Of a stretch of DNA of 64,000 nucleotides, positions 1 through 29,150 are shown in pieces; positions within the stretch are counted from its first letter, which is position 1, and each line of letters begins with the position of its first letter. A program made the position numbers and the translations under genes. A model generated the notes under the pieces. The model made no database searches. It was not told the origin of the DNA and was given only the letters and a program-made list of their open reading frames with translations. This stretch comes from Eunapius fragilis (Eukaryota; Porifera; Demospongiae; Spongillida; Spongillidae). The DNA is taken from contig OY811983.1 of assembly GCA_963681505.1 (NCBI GenBank), positions 1,924,518-1,988,517 on the forward strand, written 5' to 3'.

Positions 1-192
1 ATGACCATCATCATAGTCACCTTTAATACTATGACCATGGTCACCTTTAATACTATGACCATGGTCACCTTTAATACCATGACCATGGTCACCTTTAATA
101 CTATGACCATGGTCACCTTTAATACCATGACCATGGTCACCTCTAATACCATCATCATGGTCACCTTTAATACCATGACCACACTCACCTTT
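1..192. repeat. 24-bp tandem repeat (minisatellite)
   Basis: About eight copies of a 24-bp unit built on ATGACCATGGTCACC followed by TTTAATACY, with a few substitutions in the last copies. The forward reading frame through it is open only because 24 is divisible by three. It most likely lies in an intron of the minus-strand gene that continues to the left. Confidence 0.9.
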
Positions 193-195
193 GAC

Positions 196-3100
196 CTATC
201 CAACGTGAGGGACAGGGTCTTGGGATTGTTCTCAATGTAAGCTTCCCCACTCAGCAACCAACGCCTCCTGTTCCTACAGATGTGGTACAGAAAGTGATAC
301 GGGAGGTAATACAGGAAGTGACACCGGAAATGATGCAGGAAGTAGAACAGGCTTACGTGCTGGGTGTAGTGGAGGTACAGACACCTGCAAAGGAAGTGCT
401 GCACGTTGGTGTCAGTGTTCCAGTCGTGGACGTCCCCATATTCGTCTTCAAAGACCCCCTCTGTCTCCCATCCCTCCTCCTTCAGCAGCTCCACAAGACG
501 TGGGTTCCTAATTGTCTCCGGGTTGTCACGGAGATGCACCATGGCTGTAGGTAATAACATACGGCTGCTCAAAACATGTACATACACACATACAATACGA
601 CCCTAAATTTTAATGTACACATATCTAAGTACACTCAAAATTACAGCTTACTTTTGGTCAGTGATTCAGCCAAGACCTGGATATATTTTTTCTTTATGCA
701 ATTAATATTTCTTTCAAGTTCGGTGTTTTTCCTGATGGTATACATGTAAGGTGATAACTTTAAGCCTTCCCTTCCTTCGTCCTCTTCTCTCCCCCTTATG
801 TCCCTCACCACTCTTCCCAGCCTTCCCTTCCTCTTCCTGTCCTCCATTCCCCTTCCCACCTCCCATTCTCCTTCCCTCTCTCCCATTCCCCTTCCCACCC
901 TCCCATTTCCCTTCCCACCCTCCCATTCCCCTTCCCACCCTCCCATTCCCCTTCCCACCCTCCCATTCCCCTTCCCACCCTCCCATTCCCCTTCCCACCC
1001 CCCATTCCCCTTCCCACCCTCCCATTCCCCTTCCCACCCTCCCATTCCCCTTCCCACCCTCCCATTCCCCTTCCCACCCTCCCATTCCCCTTCCCACCCT
1101 CCCATTCCCCTTCCCACCCTCCCATTCCCCTTCCCACCCTCCCATTCTCCTTCCCACCCTCCCATTCCCCTACCCACCCTCCCATTCTCCTTCCCATCCT
1201 CCATTCCCCTTCCCAGCGTCCCCTTCCTCTAAACTGGTACTTCTTGTGATTTACTCTTTCTCCACGAGTATTTTCTTCTCATTCAACTGTGCCTGCTCTT
1301 TATGTTGGTCTACTTCGTGGACAATCACTTTTATACTTTCCAGTAGCTGCTTCTGTGTCAGCTCAAGGCTTGCCTTCTCCTCCTGAAGCTGGATTGCCTG
1401 AGAAGGGATACTCCTGCATATAAAATGAGTGTTGGTGTGCATGTGTGTGTGTTGATGTGCGTTGTGTGTATGTGTGTGTTGTGTATGTGTGTGTGTATGT
1501 GTAGGTGTTGTGTTGCACAGTGGTGACTGTTGTAAAAACACAGCAGCTTGACTGTTTGGGGAATATTACAAAGACGATAACTTTTCCTTCAATTTGGCAA
1601 TCTCCTGATTCAGAGCATGGATCTTGATCTCCCTGGAGTCCAGTTTCTGCTTCAGTTTCTTCAGTTGCTTGTAGTACATGGTGCTGGTTTCTTGGGACTT
1701 GTAATATTCAAGCTTCATGGGATTGAACAAGAGGTACATTGGAGAGCAAGTGTCATAACCTCTTGCCCAGACCCTTCCCCTCCAGGCTTCACCCCTTTCC
1801 CCTCCAGGCTTCACCCCTTTCCCCTCCAGGCTTCACCCCTTCCCCTCCAGGCTTCACCCCTTTCCTTTCCAGGCTTTACCCCTTTCCCCTCCAGGCTTCA
1901 CCCCTTCCCCTCCAGGCTTCACCCCTTTCCCCTCCAGGCTTCACCCTTTCCCCCTCCCATTCACTCTCCCTCCATCTATGAGCTCCCCCCCCCTCTCCCT
2001 CACTTTTACCTTGAGTTCCCTAGGGTTAAGTATGAGCCTCTGCTTATCGTGAATCCTATGGCCCAGCAAAATGGCGAGGAGAGGGAGGAAGGGAGGGAGG
2101 GAGGATATGAATGTGGGTGAGTGAGTGAAGAATGAGGGGGAGAGCGAGTGAGGGAAGGTGGGGGTGGAAGGGGGAGAGCATGAGTTGAGAGGGAGACAAA
2201 GGAAGAAGCATGAGTTTACAATTCTTACCTGCCATCAGCTATATCCCTGCACATATCATCATCTCCAAAGTGTTTCCATGACATCGGCATGTCTTTGATA
2301 GAGCAGGATCCATCCACATCATCAACATCATCCAACACCTCCCTACTAGCTTCCTGGTCACTTAGAAGGGGCCAAAGGCTAACCACAGACCTAATGGGGA
2401 CACATATAATATATCAAACCCTTGTCTTTTTTCTTTCCCTCAGTGTGGGCAAAAGTTGACCTACGATGGAGGACTCAGTATTTGCTGCATGATCTTCCTC
2501 ACACCTACGGGAGAGCCCTCCGGAGAGCAGCCTGGGGAGGAGTAAGATGTGTACAATGATGACCCACAAAACGGACACGCCCCCTAACCTCCTAGCAGCT
2601 TTGCTAGTCCAGATGCTCGAGTTGCTTCACTCGCTGGTTTGTCAGCTTCGTGGTGGTGCTCCCTGGTGGCTCCCACCTTGTGGTACTCTGATCTCTTGTC
2701 TTGCAGCCTCCTGATCCATTCAATGGCTTCTTTGTTGTCCTTGGCCTGCAGCTGGTACAAGCCTTCATCATTGCTGGAGGGGAGGTGGGAGGGGACAAGA
2801 AGGGGGGGAGAAGTAAGGTGAGAGGGAGGAGGTGGGGGGAGGGAACATGAGCAGACCAGATGGAAACGTTTATAACCTTATTTGAAACTGGCTGCTTGAA
2901 TGGTCAGTTCCATCAACTAGTGGAGGCGTGATTTTGGCAGAGGCAAGCTTTATCTCCCTGCAGAGTACACATGTAAAGCCAAACATGTAAAGCCACTGCA
3001 TGCATACGTACCCATGGGGTTCATCAATTCGATTTCTATACGAATTCTGGTCTTTGTAGAACTTCAATGAGCACGTTCTCTCGTCAAACCAGCACCTGGA

Positions 3101-3557
3101 GGGCAGGGGGTGTGGCTAGGTTGCATAACATGATATCGTTAAACCTTACCATCGTTTTCTGAACTTCCCCCCTGTGTGTGTGTGTGTGCGCAGTGTGCGT
3201 GTGGTGTGTGCAGCGGGTGCGGTGTGTGTGTGGTGCGTATGTTACGTGTGTGTGTGTGTGTACGTGTGTGTGTACGTGTGTGTGTGTACGTGTGCAATGC
3301 GTGCGTGTACATGTTGAGAGGTGACGATTCCATGCGCAGATAAGGTTCTTCCTAACCAGGCTTATCGGGTAGCTGCAGGTATCCAGTAACGCTCAGGAGC
3401 GAGAACGCCTGCGGGAACGAAACGGTATATCTACCTCAGAATGTTTGTTTTACTGCGTAAAGGTGTGGAAGAGAAGAGTTGGGGGTGATGGGAAATGTGT
3501 GTAGGAAGAAGAGAATAGCAGTCTTTTAATCTCTTTGCGTACCTTTTTATCAGACAT
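196..3557 (-). CDS. TBC1D2: TBC1D2-like protein, PH domain plus coiled coil (N-terminal part, continues off left edge)
   Basis: TBC1D2/Armus-type proteins are Rab GAPs with an N-terminal PH domain, a central coiled coil and a C-terminal TBC domain. Exons read on the minus strand: 3557-3543, 3408-3357, 3171-3150, 3095-3012, 2957-2877, 2773-2677, 2353-2229, about 1761-1570, 1413-1255, 731-652, 544-385 and probably 273-196; phases close at each junction. The start MSDKK is followed at once by a donor GTACGC. The PH core reads GYLQLPDKPG, then GKFRKRW, then CWFDERTCSLKFY, and ends in AIEWIRRLQDKRSEYHK, where PH domains carry their C-terminal Trp helix. After an acidic linker come Lys/Glu-rich coiled-coil exons such as YYKQLKKLKQKLDSREIK. 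The TBC domain would lie left of base 1, so the name is inferred from PH plus coil order. The acceptor of the 1761-1570 exon is weak (AG-rich repeat) and uncertain. Introns hold CA repeats and three C/T-rich minisatellites. Confidence 0.72.
841..1205. repeat. 20-bp C/T-rich minisatellite
   Basis: About 17 near-identical copies of a 20-bp unit (CCCACCCTCCCATTCCCCTT) inside an intron of the TBC1D2-like gene. Long open frames on both strands here are repeat artefacts. Confidence 0.9.
1775..1960. repeat. 22-23-bp C/T-rich minisatellite
   Basis: About eight copies containing CTCCAGGCTTCACCCC, differing in the length of the following T/C run. It sits just upstream (gene sense) of a coiled-coil exon of the TBC1D2-like gene and obscures that exon's acceptor. 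Confidence 0.85.
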
Positions 3558-4014
3558 GGTTGCCACTTCCGTAATTAAATTAGACCCCCCATACGGCGCT
3601 GTGTTAACCCCGGTACCAATTGTATTCATTAGGGCTCATTAAACGCATGCGCGCAAGTGGCAAAGCGAGCCGTGGCCGAATCCTTAGATGATGTCGTACG
3701 CACGTTGTTAATACTAACTTGTTATTGTAACTCAAGCTACTGTTTGTCATTCCATTTCAAAGTTTCATGTAATGAGCTTTTTTGATATAAAAAGAGCAGC
3801 ACTCCTTGGAAACCGGGGAGCGAAAGCCATAACAACAGTGCAATTGGGCCCTTTGTGATATGAACTGTCGTAAAACGCGGGACTGATTATTATTTGACCG
3901 CAGACCACAAAGTGCGTGGGACGAGTACTCTGCCACGCAGATTCCGTTTCAGGGCAGCCGTGGTGGCAGCGTTTTTTGTGCCGTTTAAAGCCTTGGAGCA
4001 GATGGTCGCGTGCC
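3558..4014. promoter_or_regulatory. Shared upstream region of two divergent genes
   Basis: 457 bp separate the start codon of the TBC1D2-like gene (minus) from the chosen start of FAM78 (plus), so both promoters must lie here or overlap the 5' UTRs. No TATA box is placed convincingly. The assignment rests on gene arrangement only. Confidence 0.5.
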
Positions 4015-4875
4015 ATGATCGGATGCGTGTCGCGCTCAAGAAGAAGGAAGATGACAATTGGAAACGATTCGCGTGTTGATTCGGACCGCTTGAAGATCGT
4101 TAGCTGCACCGCAATGATCGATCGCACAGAGACGTCTGTCCGCGAGAGTCCTTCGACCCTCAACTACGTTACACCGCATTTTAGGGCCGAGGCAGAAGTG
4201 GAACTGACGCTGGAAGAGGGTGAGATATACACCGTCGGCTGGGTCCAGGCGGTGACCGCCATGAAGTTCTACAACACTTACCCGGCGGGCCACTCAAGCT
4301 GGGAGATTCAGGAGCTAAACAGCGGGGAGACAGAAGCCGTCAGCGACGCCGACGGTCGTCAGTATCCGTGGTACGGTGTCACCACCGAGTGCGCTACCGT
4401 CCACGGGCCGTGTCAGCAGGCACGCGTCCGCATCTGCATGAACGACAACTTCTCCCCGACGGTGAGTTGGGCCGTTCCCGTGGGGAGGGACCAACCGGAC
4501 ACCCTCCAGCACGTGCACAGGGACCAGTCATTCACGGCCTGGCTCGTGGTCAAGAACGAGCTGACGAACTCTGTCCTCGCGCTCAAGGCGTACAGGTGGG
4601 GGGCCGTCATCAACATTGCTGTGGACTGCTCGAAGGGCGTGGGGCACAGGGCGTCCCTCCTCAGCCCTATCGAGCAGAAGCAGCCCGAAGAACTGGAGCA
4701 CTGCGCTCTGCCGGAGTCGGCCCTGTACGCGCCCAGGGCCAACGAGGCGCAGAAGTTCGTGTGGAGGACGGCCGAGTCGGAGCTGATATTCGAAGTGACT
4801 TGCACGCCGAGCGGCAAGCAGTCGCCTGCTGCGGCCGCTGAGATTAAGCAACCGATTATGTACGTTCCGTGCTGA
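4015..4875 (+). CDS. FAM78: FAM78 family protein, intronless
   Basis: Single uninterrupted frame of 286 codons. It matches the FAM78A/B family along its length: NYVTPHFRAEA, TVGWVQAV, SSWEIQEL, SDADGRQYPWYG, MNDNFSPTVSWAVPV, RDQSFTAWLV and a C-terminal segment with ANEAQKFVWR. FAM78 proteins are about 260-290 aa and their molecular role is unknown. The frame is open from an ATG at 3916, but the ATG at 4015 gives the family length and starts MIGC, close to the MGC start I recall for FAM78A; another Met at 4051 is possible. The coding region is markedly GC-rich compared with flanking DNA. No introns were seen, whereas vertebrate FAM78 genes have at least one. Neighbours are unrelated. Confidence 0.9.
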   Translation: MIGCVSRSRRRKMTIGNDSRVDSDRLKIVSCTAMIDRTETSVRESPSTLNYVTPHFRAEAEVELTLEEGEIYTVGWVQAVTAMKFYNTYPAGHSSWEIQELNSGETEAVSDADGRQYPWYGVTTECATVHGPCQQARVRICMNDNFSPTVSWAVPVGRDQPDTLQHVHRDQSFTAWLVVKNELTNSVLALKAYRWGAVINIAVDCSKGVGHRASLLSPIEQKQPEELEHCALPESALYAPRANEAQKFVWRTAESELIFEVTCTPSGKQSPAAAAEIKQPIMYVPC

Positions 4876-5388
4876 AGTAAGGAAATGTTGGGAAGAGAGG
4901 GGGTACAGACAGCTGCGTCAGTGTGGTGCAGTATTTTGACCAATTCACATCTTTCAAGTTTAAAATCAGCAAGTTGTTTCACGTTGTGTTGGCAACACGT
5001 TTGTACAGTTTACATTCAATTTTATCTTTTCTTCGTTTTATTTATTCGTCGTGTTGTTCAAAATGCCATCTGTACTTCTTTTGACGTTTGACAGCTGTTT
5101 TCTGTATGTACCCATGTGTATTTTCATATGTTGTTATGGGAAGAATATTTCACAAATGCATGACCTGTCTACTGCAAAGGGGTCATAGTAGCCAGCAAAG
5201 AACTGTTATGTGTATCATTTGGCCATACTTTGGCAAGTTCCCCCCCCCCCCACCCAGCCTGGGTGCCTCGGCACAGTTTACATGGGAACATGAAAGCATC
5301 AACAGAAACCATATATTGATCACAACAACAACAGCAAACCAAAATACCTAGCTAGCTAGCCATGATTACGAGCTCCCCCTGACTCATT
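4876..5388. other. Convergent intergenic spacer and 3' ends
   Basis: AT-rich DNA between the FAM78 stop and the stop of the minus-strand S28 peptidase. It should hold both 3' UTRs. A short C-run near 5240 is the only notable feature; no conserved ORF was seen. Confidence 0.6.
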
Positions 5389-9836
<4,448 letters not shown>

Positions 9837-10709
9837 AATATTAAAATTTGCTGTGTGTGTTGGGAACGAGGGCATCATGCGCACTTCTGCCCCGCCCCCC
9901 AGCAGTTAGTGGCAATGAATACACTATGGCTGCCACCGCGTGCCCGGACTTTTACAAGCATCACCCGAGTAATCTTTTTTTAATGCTATGACCAGGAAAC
10001 TAAATTAGTGTTGTACGGCGCACGTGAACCTTCATGAAAAGTATGAGTGGGGCAAAATCATTAACATACAAATTACGACTTTGCGATTCAAGATACTCAA
10101 CAAAAATGTGTTCCATCAAATATTTCACAACGCGATGTGGTTGCTAAGTCAACAGTGAAACTTGTATGTTTGGTGGTACATGTATGTGGTAATGTCTTGA
10201 AACTGTTACTGATGTTGATTCTATTATTCATGAGGGGATTCCCCTCCCCCAACTCGTCGAGATCTAGGTATGATCTCTGGGCTCCAAACGTCAACGGAAT
10301 ATAACAGTGCATGGCTATACTTGTTAGCTTGACATGCAGCATTGGGTCCCCGCCTCACCCGCTGGCCATGGAACTCGAGCCTTCGTAGAAGAATAGAAAA
10401 CGGAAAAAGGACAAAGCTGTATACAGTATGGTACTGTTTCAGGATTTTTTTTTAAATATAGGCAAGGTCTGTTTTAAGTGTACCACAAGATAACCTGTAT
10501 TAAAGTGCACCAGACAATCTTAACCGCTCACCTTCACCAACTCATAACGAACAGTCACCATCACAAGTTTTACAGCCTCTCCCTTTACACAACCCCAGAA
10601 GTTATGATGCTGCTTAAAATTAATTCATCAAAATGACCAATAAAATGAAAATCACCAAAAAGCAAAAGTCTTATTATTAAAACAAGCTGGCAGCAAACAC
10701 CGCTCAGGG
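9837..10709. other. Spacer between S28 peptidase and PRDX6; nothing further recognised
   Basis: AT-rich sequence upstream of the peptidase start and downstream of the PRDX6 stop. It should contain the peptidase promoter and the PRDX6 3' UTR. No additional gene, repeat array or transposon terminus was seen. Confidence 0.5.
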
Positions 10710-13700
10710 TCATTCGGGCTGTGGTGTTAGACGTATGTACTGCTTTCCTGAGGGCACTGATATCAAATCATATCCTTTGGGAAACAGACGAGCAGCATCG
10801 TCCTGACTGACAGATGGCAAAATCATACATTTTCCTCCAGGCTGCAATAGACCAGAAGAAGATTAACAGAATGACTTACAAACATAGTAGTTTGTATGAA
10901 AATGCCCCATAATTTTTTTTTGGTGAATTTTTTTTTTTAAGTAACACCATTATAACACCATTACATTACAAATAAAGCACGTTCAAAATATACACAAATG
11001 CCCCATAATAAATTAAATTAAATTATGAGTATGAAAATTAGACTGTTCATCATTACGGTAGCTTCAGTGCTTATCAAAGAGGGAGGGGATGTTTGCAATC
11101 CTTAGGCTCAGGTTGATTGCTACATGTACAGCTAACAGGTGGCAGCAGCTATATGTAGTAATATAATTGCATTGCATAATTTTTTTTTTTTTTTGAGGGG
11201 GGCCCTGATCATGCAGTTACAAGACTGTAATTTGTAATAGTTATACTTTTAAAAGAAGGGTTGAGCTTTCTTTTAAAGCTTCCCAGGGGACAACTCCATC
11301 ACCTGCATTGAAGTGTGTGGCTAAATGATATTCATATAGCAATCAATCCTGTATGGAACTTCGCTACAATTAAAATTTCTTGTAACTGTCCATCCAATTT
11401 CTAAGTGCATTCATTAAAAAAACTTCAATTATGTGCAAACTGACCTAAATAATGCCCTCCACATCATTGAAGGGAGCAATGGCAAGGTACACAACCCTCC
11501 TTCCCCCCCCCCAGAAAAAAACTTAAGTCTGTGTCACATGTACTGGAATAGCAGTTTTTCTGTGAGCGCTACAAAAAGTATTATATAATGATTGCATCAT
11601 ATCATGATACCGCTAACCTACTATTACTAAGGAAGTATATATAATGGAACAGTTCGCGACAAAATTGCATGCTGTTTATATATTTAAGTTATTGATATTA
11701 AAACTTGAATCCACTAAGGGTAATTTCCTTGGTAGAAGACGCAAGGGACACAAATAAATTCTACCACAGAAAGTAGATGACATAGGGTATGTCTCATTAT
11801 AAACTGAAACGAGGAAAAGGAAAACCAAACCACAACAACAGTATTGTTATCTTGCACCTTTGGCTGGCACGATAATTTTGCTACCAGAGAAGGGTTACTA
11901 AGCATTTCCCCTTGGATTAGTTCAAAAATGAAGCATCAAGACAACTAAATGAAATGGTTTGTATAACATGCGAGGCTATAAAACCAATTTTCTCCTCTCT
12001 CCCTCCCCTTCCCGCTCCAAAGCCAACACCCACCTGCCAGTTAGCAGGGGTGGCAACCTTCTTGGTAGCAGTGAGCTGTATGGAGTCAATCACCCTGAGA
12101 ATTTCACTGAATGGAGATGAGATCTTTGTATTAAACATCAAACCTTTTGTAGACAACCAAATATCTTGCTCTGCATCAACATCCTGCCCCACCAAAAATA
12201 CTAAATACCATAGGCACACAATGCTTCCAAACTTCAGATCGTACACAAGCCCTCAAAATATCGTCATTCCAAAGCTACACAACATCCAACTGCAAGTAAT
12301 TAAGTCCAAGATGGACACAAGCAGATACTCCCAACGACTAGCTAAACATAATTAATGTCTATTGTCCTGAATGTCCACCACCTGGGGGTACAATTGTACA
12401 CCCGGGTGTACAGCAAAAAAAGTTTTTGCCATTCGGTCTTTCAAGGGATCTAGTTACACGAATGGTATGGATACTTAGTACAAGTCCTTTTAGGATCGGG
12501 CCAAGATAACTAAGCCTCAAGTCCTTTGGGTAGACCTATCCCTTACGCTCCATGCGGTACATCGAACAGGCAAAGGTCACGTTATTAGCTACACTTGAAA
12601 GGAAAATAGTTGTTTTAATGACTACCAAAGCTAAGGCTATCGATGGCTACAAGCTTCATCCTTTGCCCGTTTGATGTACTGTGTGGAATGTAATGGATAG
12701 GTCCACTAGCATGACTTGTTTTACGAGTACCAAAACGACTTGAGGCTTAGTTATCTTGGCTCGATCCTAAAAGGACTTGCACTAAGTATCTGTACCATTC
12801 AGTGTCACTAGATCCCTTGAAGGACCAAACGCAAAAACTTTTTTTGCTGTACACCCAGGTGTACAATTGTACCCCCAGGTGGTGGACATTCAGGACAAAA
12901 GTTCAAATAAACTTTTGTGGACACCCACACCACACCCACACCACAACGCCAACATACACCCACACAACACCCACATAACACCCACACCCGCACACCACAA
13001 CACATACACCCACACCACACCCACACCACAACATACATACAGACTAGGAGCAGAATCAGTTCATGCTCAACACAAGCAGGCTTACTGGAAATTCCTGCCC
13101 GTGGTAGATGGGTAGAGTAGAGAGAGTTTCAGCTTCTTGTCCGGCCCAATGAAAAATACCTGTGCCATTGAATGAAACAAAAGGGTTTAAAAAGTGCATT
13201 CACAGTTGCTCCCCTACGTACCGCCCTGCAAGTCAGCGGCATACCAGCCTTGTCCCTCTCCTCAGGGTCTATCATCCCCAACTCGACGGCCAACTCTCTG
13301 GTAGGGTCCGAGATAATGGGATACGGCCACTTGTCCGTAAAACACGCGTAGCTCTAGAGAGTGAGAGAGAGAAAATCATTACTGACAGCCAAAACGCTTG
13401 GTGATCTTTTTATGTAAGACGGTGTGGCTATGTCTACGCGCTTTGATTCACGTGTGCATGTGCCGTGTTACCTTGATATCTTCAATCCAGCCCCGATGCG
13501 CCTCCACGGGGTCACAAGAGAGTGCTATTACTTTCACGTTCCGCTTCTTAAATTCAGGGATTAGCTTTGCCACTTCGGCCAGCTCCGTGGTGCAGACGGG
13601 TGTGTAGTCCGATGGGTGTGAGAAGAAAACACCCCAACTGTGAAGGTGCACGTTAGCATACACCCATACACGTTCATTCTTATGCTTTTTTTTAACCTGT

Positions 13701-13785
13701 CTCCAAGGAAGTCATGAAACGAGATCCTTCCTTCAGTGGTGTCGACACTAAAGTTAGGAAAAGTATCTCCAAGGTTCAGCGGCAT
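10710..13785 (-). CDS. PRDX6: Peroxiredoxin 6 (1-Cys peroxiredoxin)
   Basis: Six exons, 13785-13697, 13637-13472, 13353-13222, 13159-13086, 12106-12034 and 10841-10710, give 222 codons including the stop (221 aa; human PRDX6 has 224). PRDX6 reduces peroxides and phospholipid hydroperoxides with a single catalytic Cys. That Cys is in SDYTPVCTTELAEV. The phospholipase-type motif GDSWG is also intact, split across the exon 1/2 junction, with the preceding FHDFLGD supplying the His and GPDKKLKLS the Asp used in the mammalian lipase site. GRNFHEILR and the C-terminal region LFPKGYDLISVPSGKQYI are typical. No second (resolving) Cys motif was seen, consistent with the 1-Cys class. The start MPLNLGDTFPNF fits the family; a Met two codons upstream is an alternative. 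Intron 4 carries a 537-bp foldback element. Confidence 0.96.
10842..12033. other. Last intron of PRDX6
   Basis: AT-rich intron of about 1.2 kb with several poly-T/poly-A runs. No nested gene was recognised. Confidence 0.6.
12362..12898. mobile_element. Foldback/MITE-like element with arms of about 230 bp
   Basis: The two halves are inverted copies of each other: TTGTCCTGAATGTCCACCAC at the left end is answered by its reverse complement ending at 12898, and similarity continues inward with scattered substitutions through GACCTATCCC (about 12532) and GGATAGGTC (about 12693), leaving a short centre near 12600-12640. There is no ORF of transposase size, so it is non-autonomous. No clear target-site duplication was found, so the superfamily is not assigned. 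It lies in PRDX6 intron 4. Confidence 0.85.
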
Positions 13786-15053
13786 TCTCAATGCGCAAAG
13801 GGGAGGTCACACGCATGCGCGCGGGGGAAAAACACCCTCAAATGAATTTCGATGTGACCTTAAAAATAAGTGTGGCTTAAAATAATACATGTACGGGGAA
13901 AACTCTGAATTTGTTGCCTGGATGGATGAATGAGAAAGCCTTATGCCAAGAAGTGGAACTTGGTAGATTTACAGATAGTGGAGGCAAGCAAAAGGAGATC
14001 CATGCAATCAGTTAAAATTGGGTTGGGGTAAAGAGGCTGATCATATGGGACACGGGGTAAAGAGGCTGATCATATGGGACACGGGGTAAAGAGGCTGATC
14101 ATATGGGACACGGGGTAAAGAGGCTGATCATATGGGACACGGGGTAAAGAGGCTGATCATATGGGACACGGGGTAAAGAGGCTGATCATATGGGACATGG
14201 GGTAAAGAGGCTGATCATATGGGACATGGGGTAAAGAGGCTGATCATATGGGACATGGGGTAAAGAGGCTGATCATATGGGACATGGGGTAAAGAGGCTG
14301 ATCATATGGGACATGGGGTAAAGAGGCTGATCATATGGGACATGAGGTAAAGAGGCTGATCATATGGGACATGAGGTAAAGAGACTGGTTGTTAGGGACA
14401 TGGGGTATGGTGGCTCAAGAGGTTATGTCTTGTTATGCTCTCAGTTAGCTCTAAAGAGGCACAGAGCTTGTATGCCAAGCAAAACCTTAATTTCTAATGC
14501 AAGGGCCCTACCCTGAGTTAATTTTGTCTCAAATTAATTAATATTAATTTAAACACTTGAAAAATTTATACCTATTTTACTTTTATAATTAACAGACTAT
14601 GTGTGAACACACAATAAACAATACATGAAGCTCCAACCACTTGGCCTCACTCATTGTGTCTCTTATCTACATCGCCCAACAGCCCCCCTTTCACTAAAAT
14701 AGCACTTGTGTGGCACTAGCTGATAAAATTGGTCATTTGAGGTTGGAACAGCTAAGGTGAGGAATCGGACGGGTAATACACACAGGCGAATGTAGTATAC
14801 ATACATGATACTTAAAATCGAAGTGCAAGAGAGAGTTTGGAGTACCATTTGGAAGAAGGTAATCATATAATGTTATTCGAGTTTTCACTCCAATACTTAT
14901 GATCTATCACGAATCATAGCAGATTATAATATAATTTATAGAGAGATTGCTAGCGTATTTATGGTAGTGAACGGACGTGCACTGACATATTTGAGCGCAT
15001 GGAATCACATGACGCGCGGTGAAGCCATTTTTTAATGTATTATTAATAAAGAG
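13786..15053. promoter_or_regulatory. Divergent spacer PRDX6/FKBP15 with a 29-bp minisatellite
   Basis: 1.27 kb between the start codons of PRDX6 (minus) and FKBP15 (plus), so both promoters should be here. The middle third is a tandem array; the remainder is AT-rich. No core promoter element was identified with confidence. Confidence 0.5.
14025..14402. repeat. 29-bp minisatellite, 13 copies
   Basis: Thirteen head-to-tail copies containing GTAAAGAGGCTGATCATATG. Variants are ordered: the first copies end GACACG, the middle ones GACATG, and the last ones GACATGA, and the final copy is diverged. Confidence 0.95.
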
Positions 15054-27871
<12,818 letters not shown>

Positions 27872-28405
27872 AAGAGTTCACTACTGTTTTCATTTTGTGA
27901 TCAATATAGTGTGTGTTGTCTTTTTTTTTTTTTCCCCTTCTCAATGTATTCACAAATAGGATCCTTTGACCATATAGTCTCAGATAATGTTGCCTGTCAG
28001 TCTGGTATCAAGTAACTGTGAGATCTGTTGAGTGGTCCTGTGGATGCCAGCTGGAGTTGGTCACAGTAGGCAAAGCTAACCAAGGCTTGGGAGTGAGGCA
28101 GAGCTAACCAAAGCTTGGGAGTGAGGCAAAGCTAACCAAGGCTTTGGAGTGAGGCAAACATGATTGATGTTATCAGTGGGCAAATCCTGCTGGAAGGTTG
28201 TGACCAGGGAGAATTGCACATGATACCTCAGACTAGTGGGGTAGGCAGAGATGAAAGGCTATGTAGCCTTATGTAGTAAGTGGAGGTTTTTAACCTAGTG
28301 GAGGGGCTGGCATGTGTAGCAACCATTCAAACTGCACTGGTATAACAAGGACTGGACCTTGGCTATCATCTTATATGAGGTATTCTGTTACGGAGTAGGG
28401 ACTGA
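27872..28405. other. FKBP15 downstream spacer
   Basis: Probable 3' UTR and spacer, with three short direct repeats containing GGGAGTGAGGCAAAGCTAAC (about 28070-28155). No gene was recognised. Confidence 0.5.
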
Positions 28406-29113
28406 CAGGGGCGGATACAGGAATTCTATAAGGGTGGTGTCAGACATGAAATCAATAGGGGGATGTGCCCCCTCCCACGCGAAGCGTGGAAACTTTTGGG
28501 GGTCCGCACTTGGCGACACAGACTACATATCAATATTGAAGCCTTAAATTGGGGGGAAAGTAAATGGCGGCGAATAATGGTTGGGGGGTTCGCGTGAGTC
28601 TCAGTGCAACTCATAAACTGTGCATCCTAAATTCATGACCTATTGGAGTGGAATGTAGAAACTGTCGAGAGAGGCATTTCACATTTGATTGAAATAATGA
28701 AATAGTAAAATGTACATTTACTACAACATATCATTTACTGATACAAAATACAAGATTGAGACATTTTCCTGTGTGCTTGTTGATAAATGCTTCACATACA
28801 TTCATTAATTTCAACTGTGACAAATGCTGAGCGTATAGTTCATAATTAGCAACTTAGAATTGAATACCGGGTAGCCCTTATTGGCATGACGAGATACTCG
28901 ATCGGCCTGCCGGGCGGTTGAAGTCATGACGGGTGCGTGATTCCTGTACGCGTAAATCCATAAATCTTTTAGTACATTACCTTCTGCTTTCTTGGAAAAG
29001 TAACTCAAGATTGTCGTATGAATGAGGTGAGTGAACACGTTTGCTTGCCACGCTATATCACGTGGGATGTTGTTAATTGCATTTGTATTGATACTTAATT
29101 CTATTCATCACCA

Positions 29114-29150
<37 letters not shown>

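Noticed and set aside
641..1386. Gly/Glu- and Pro/Ser-rich frames on both strands
   Set aside because: A 20-bp minisatellite, divisible into open frames by composition; only short flanking coiled-coil exons are real.
4368..4982. Long alternative frames overlapping FAM78
   Set aside because: Shadows of a GC-rich coding region; none has a recognisable family.
14025..14402. CRISPR-like regular repeat
   Set aside because: Units are directly adjacent with no unique spacers, and the DNA is eukaryotic; it is a minisatellite.
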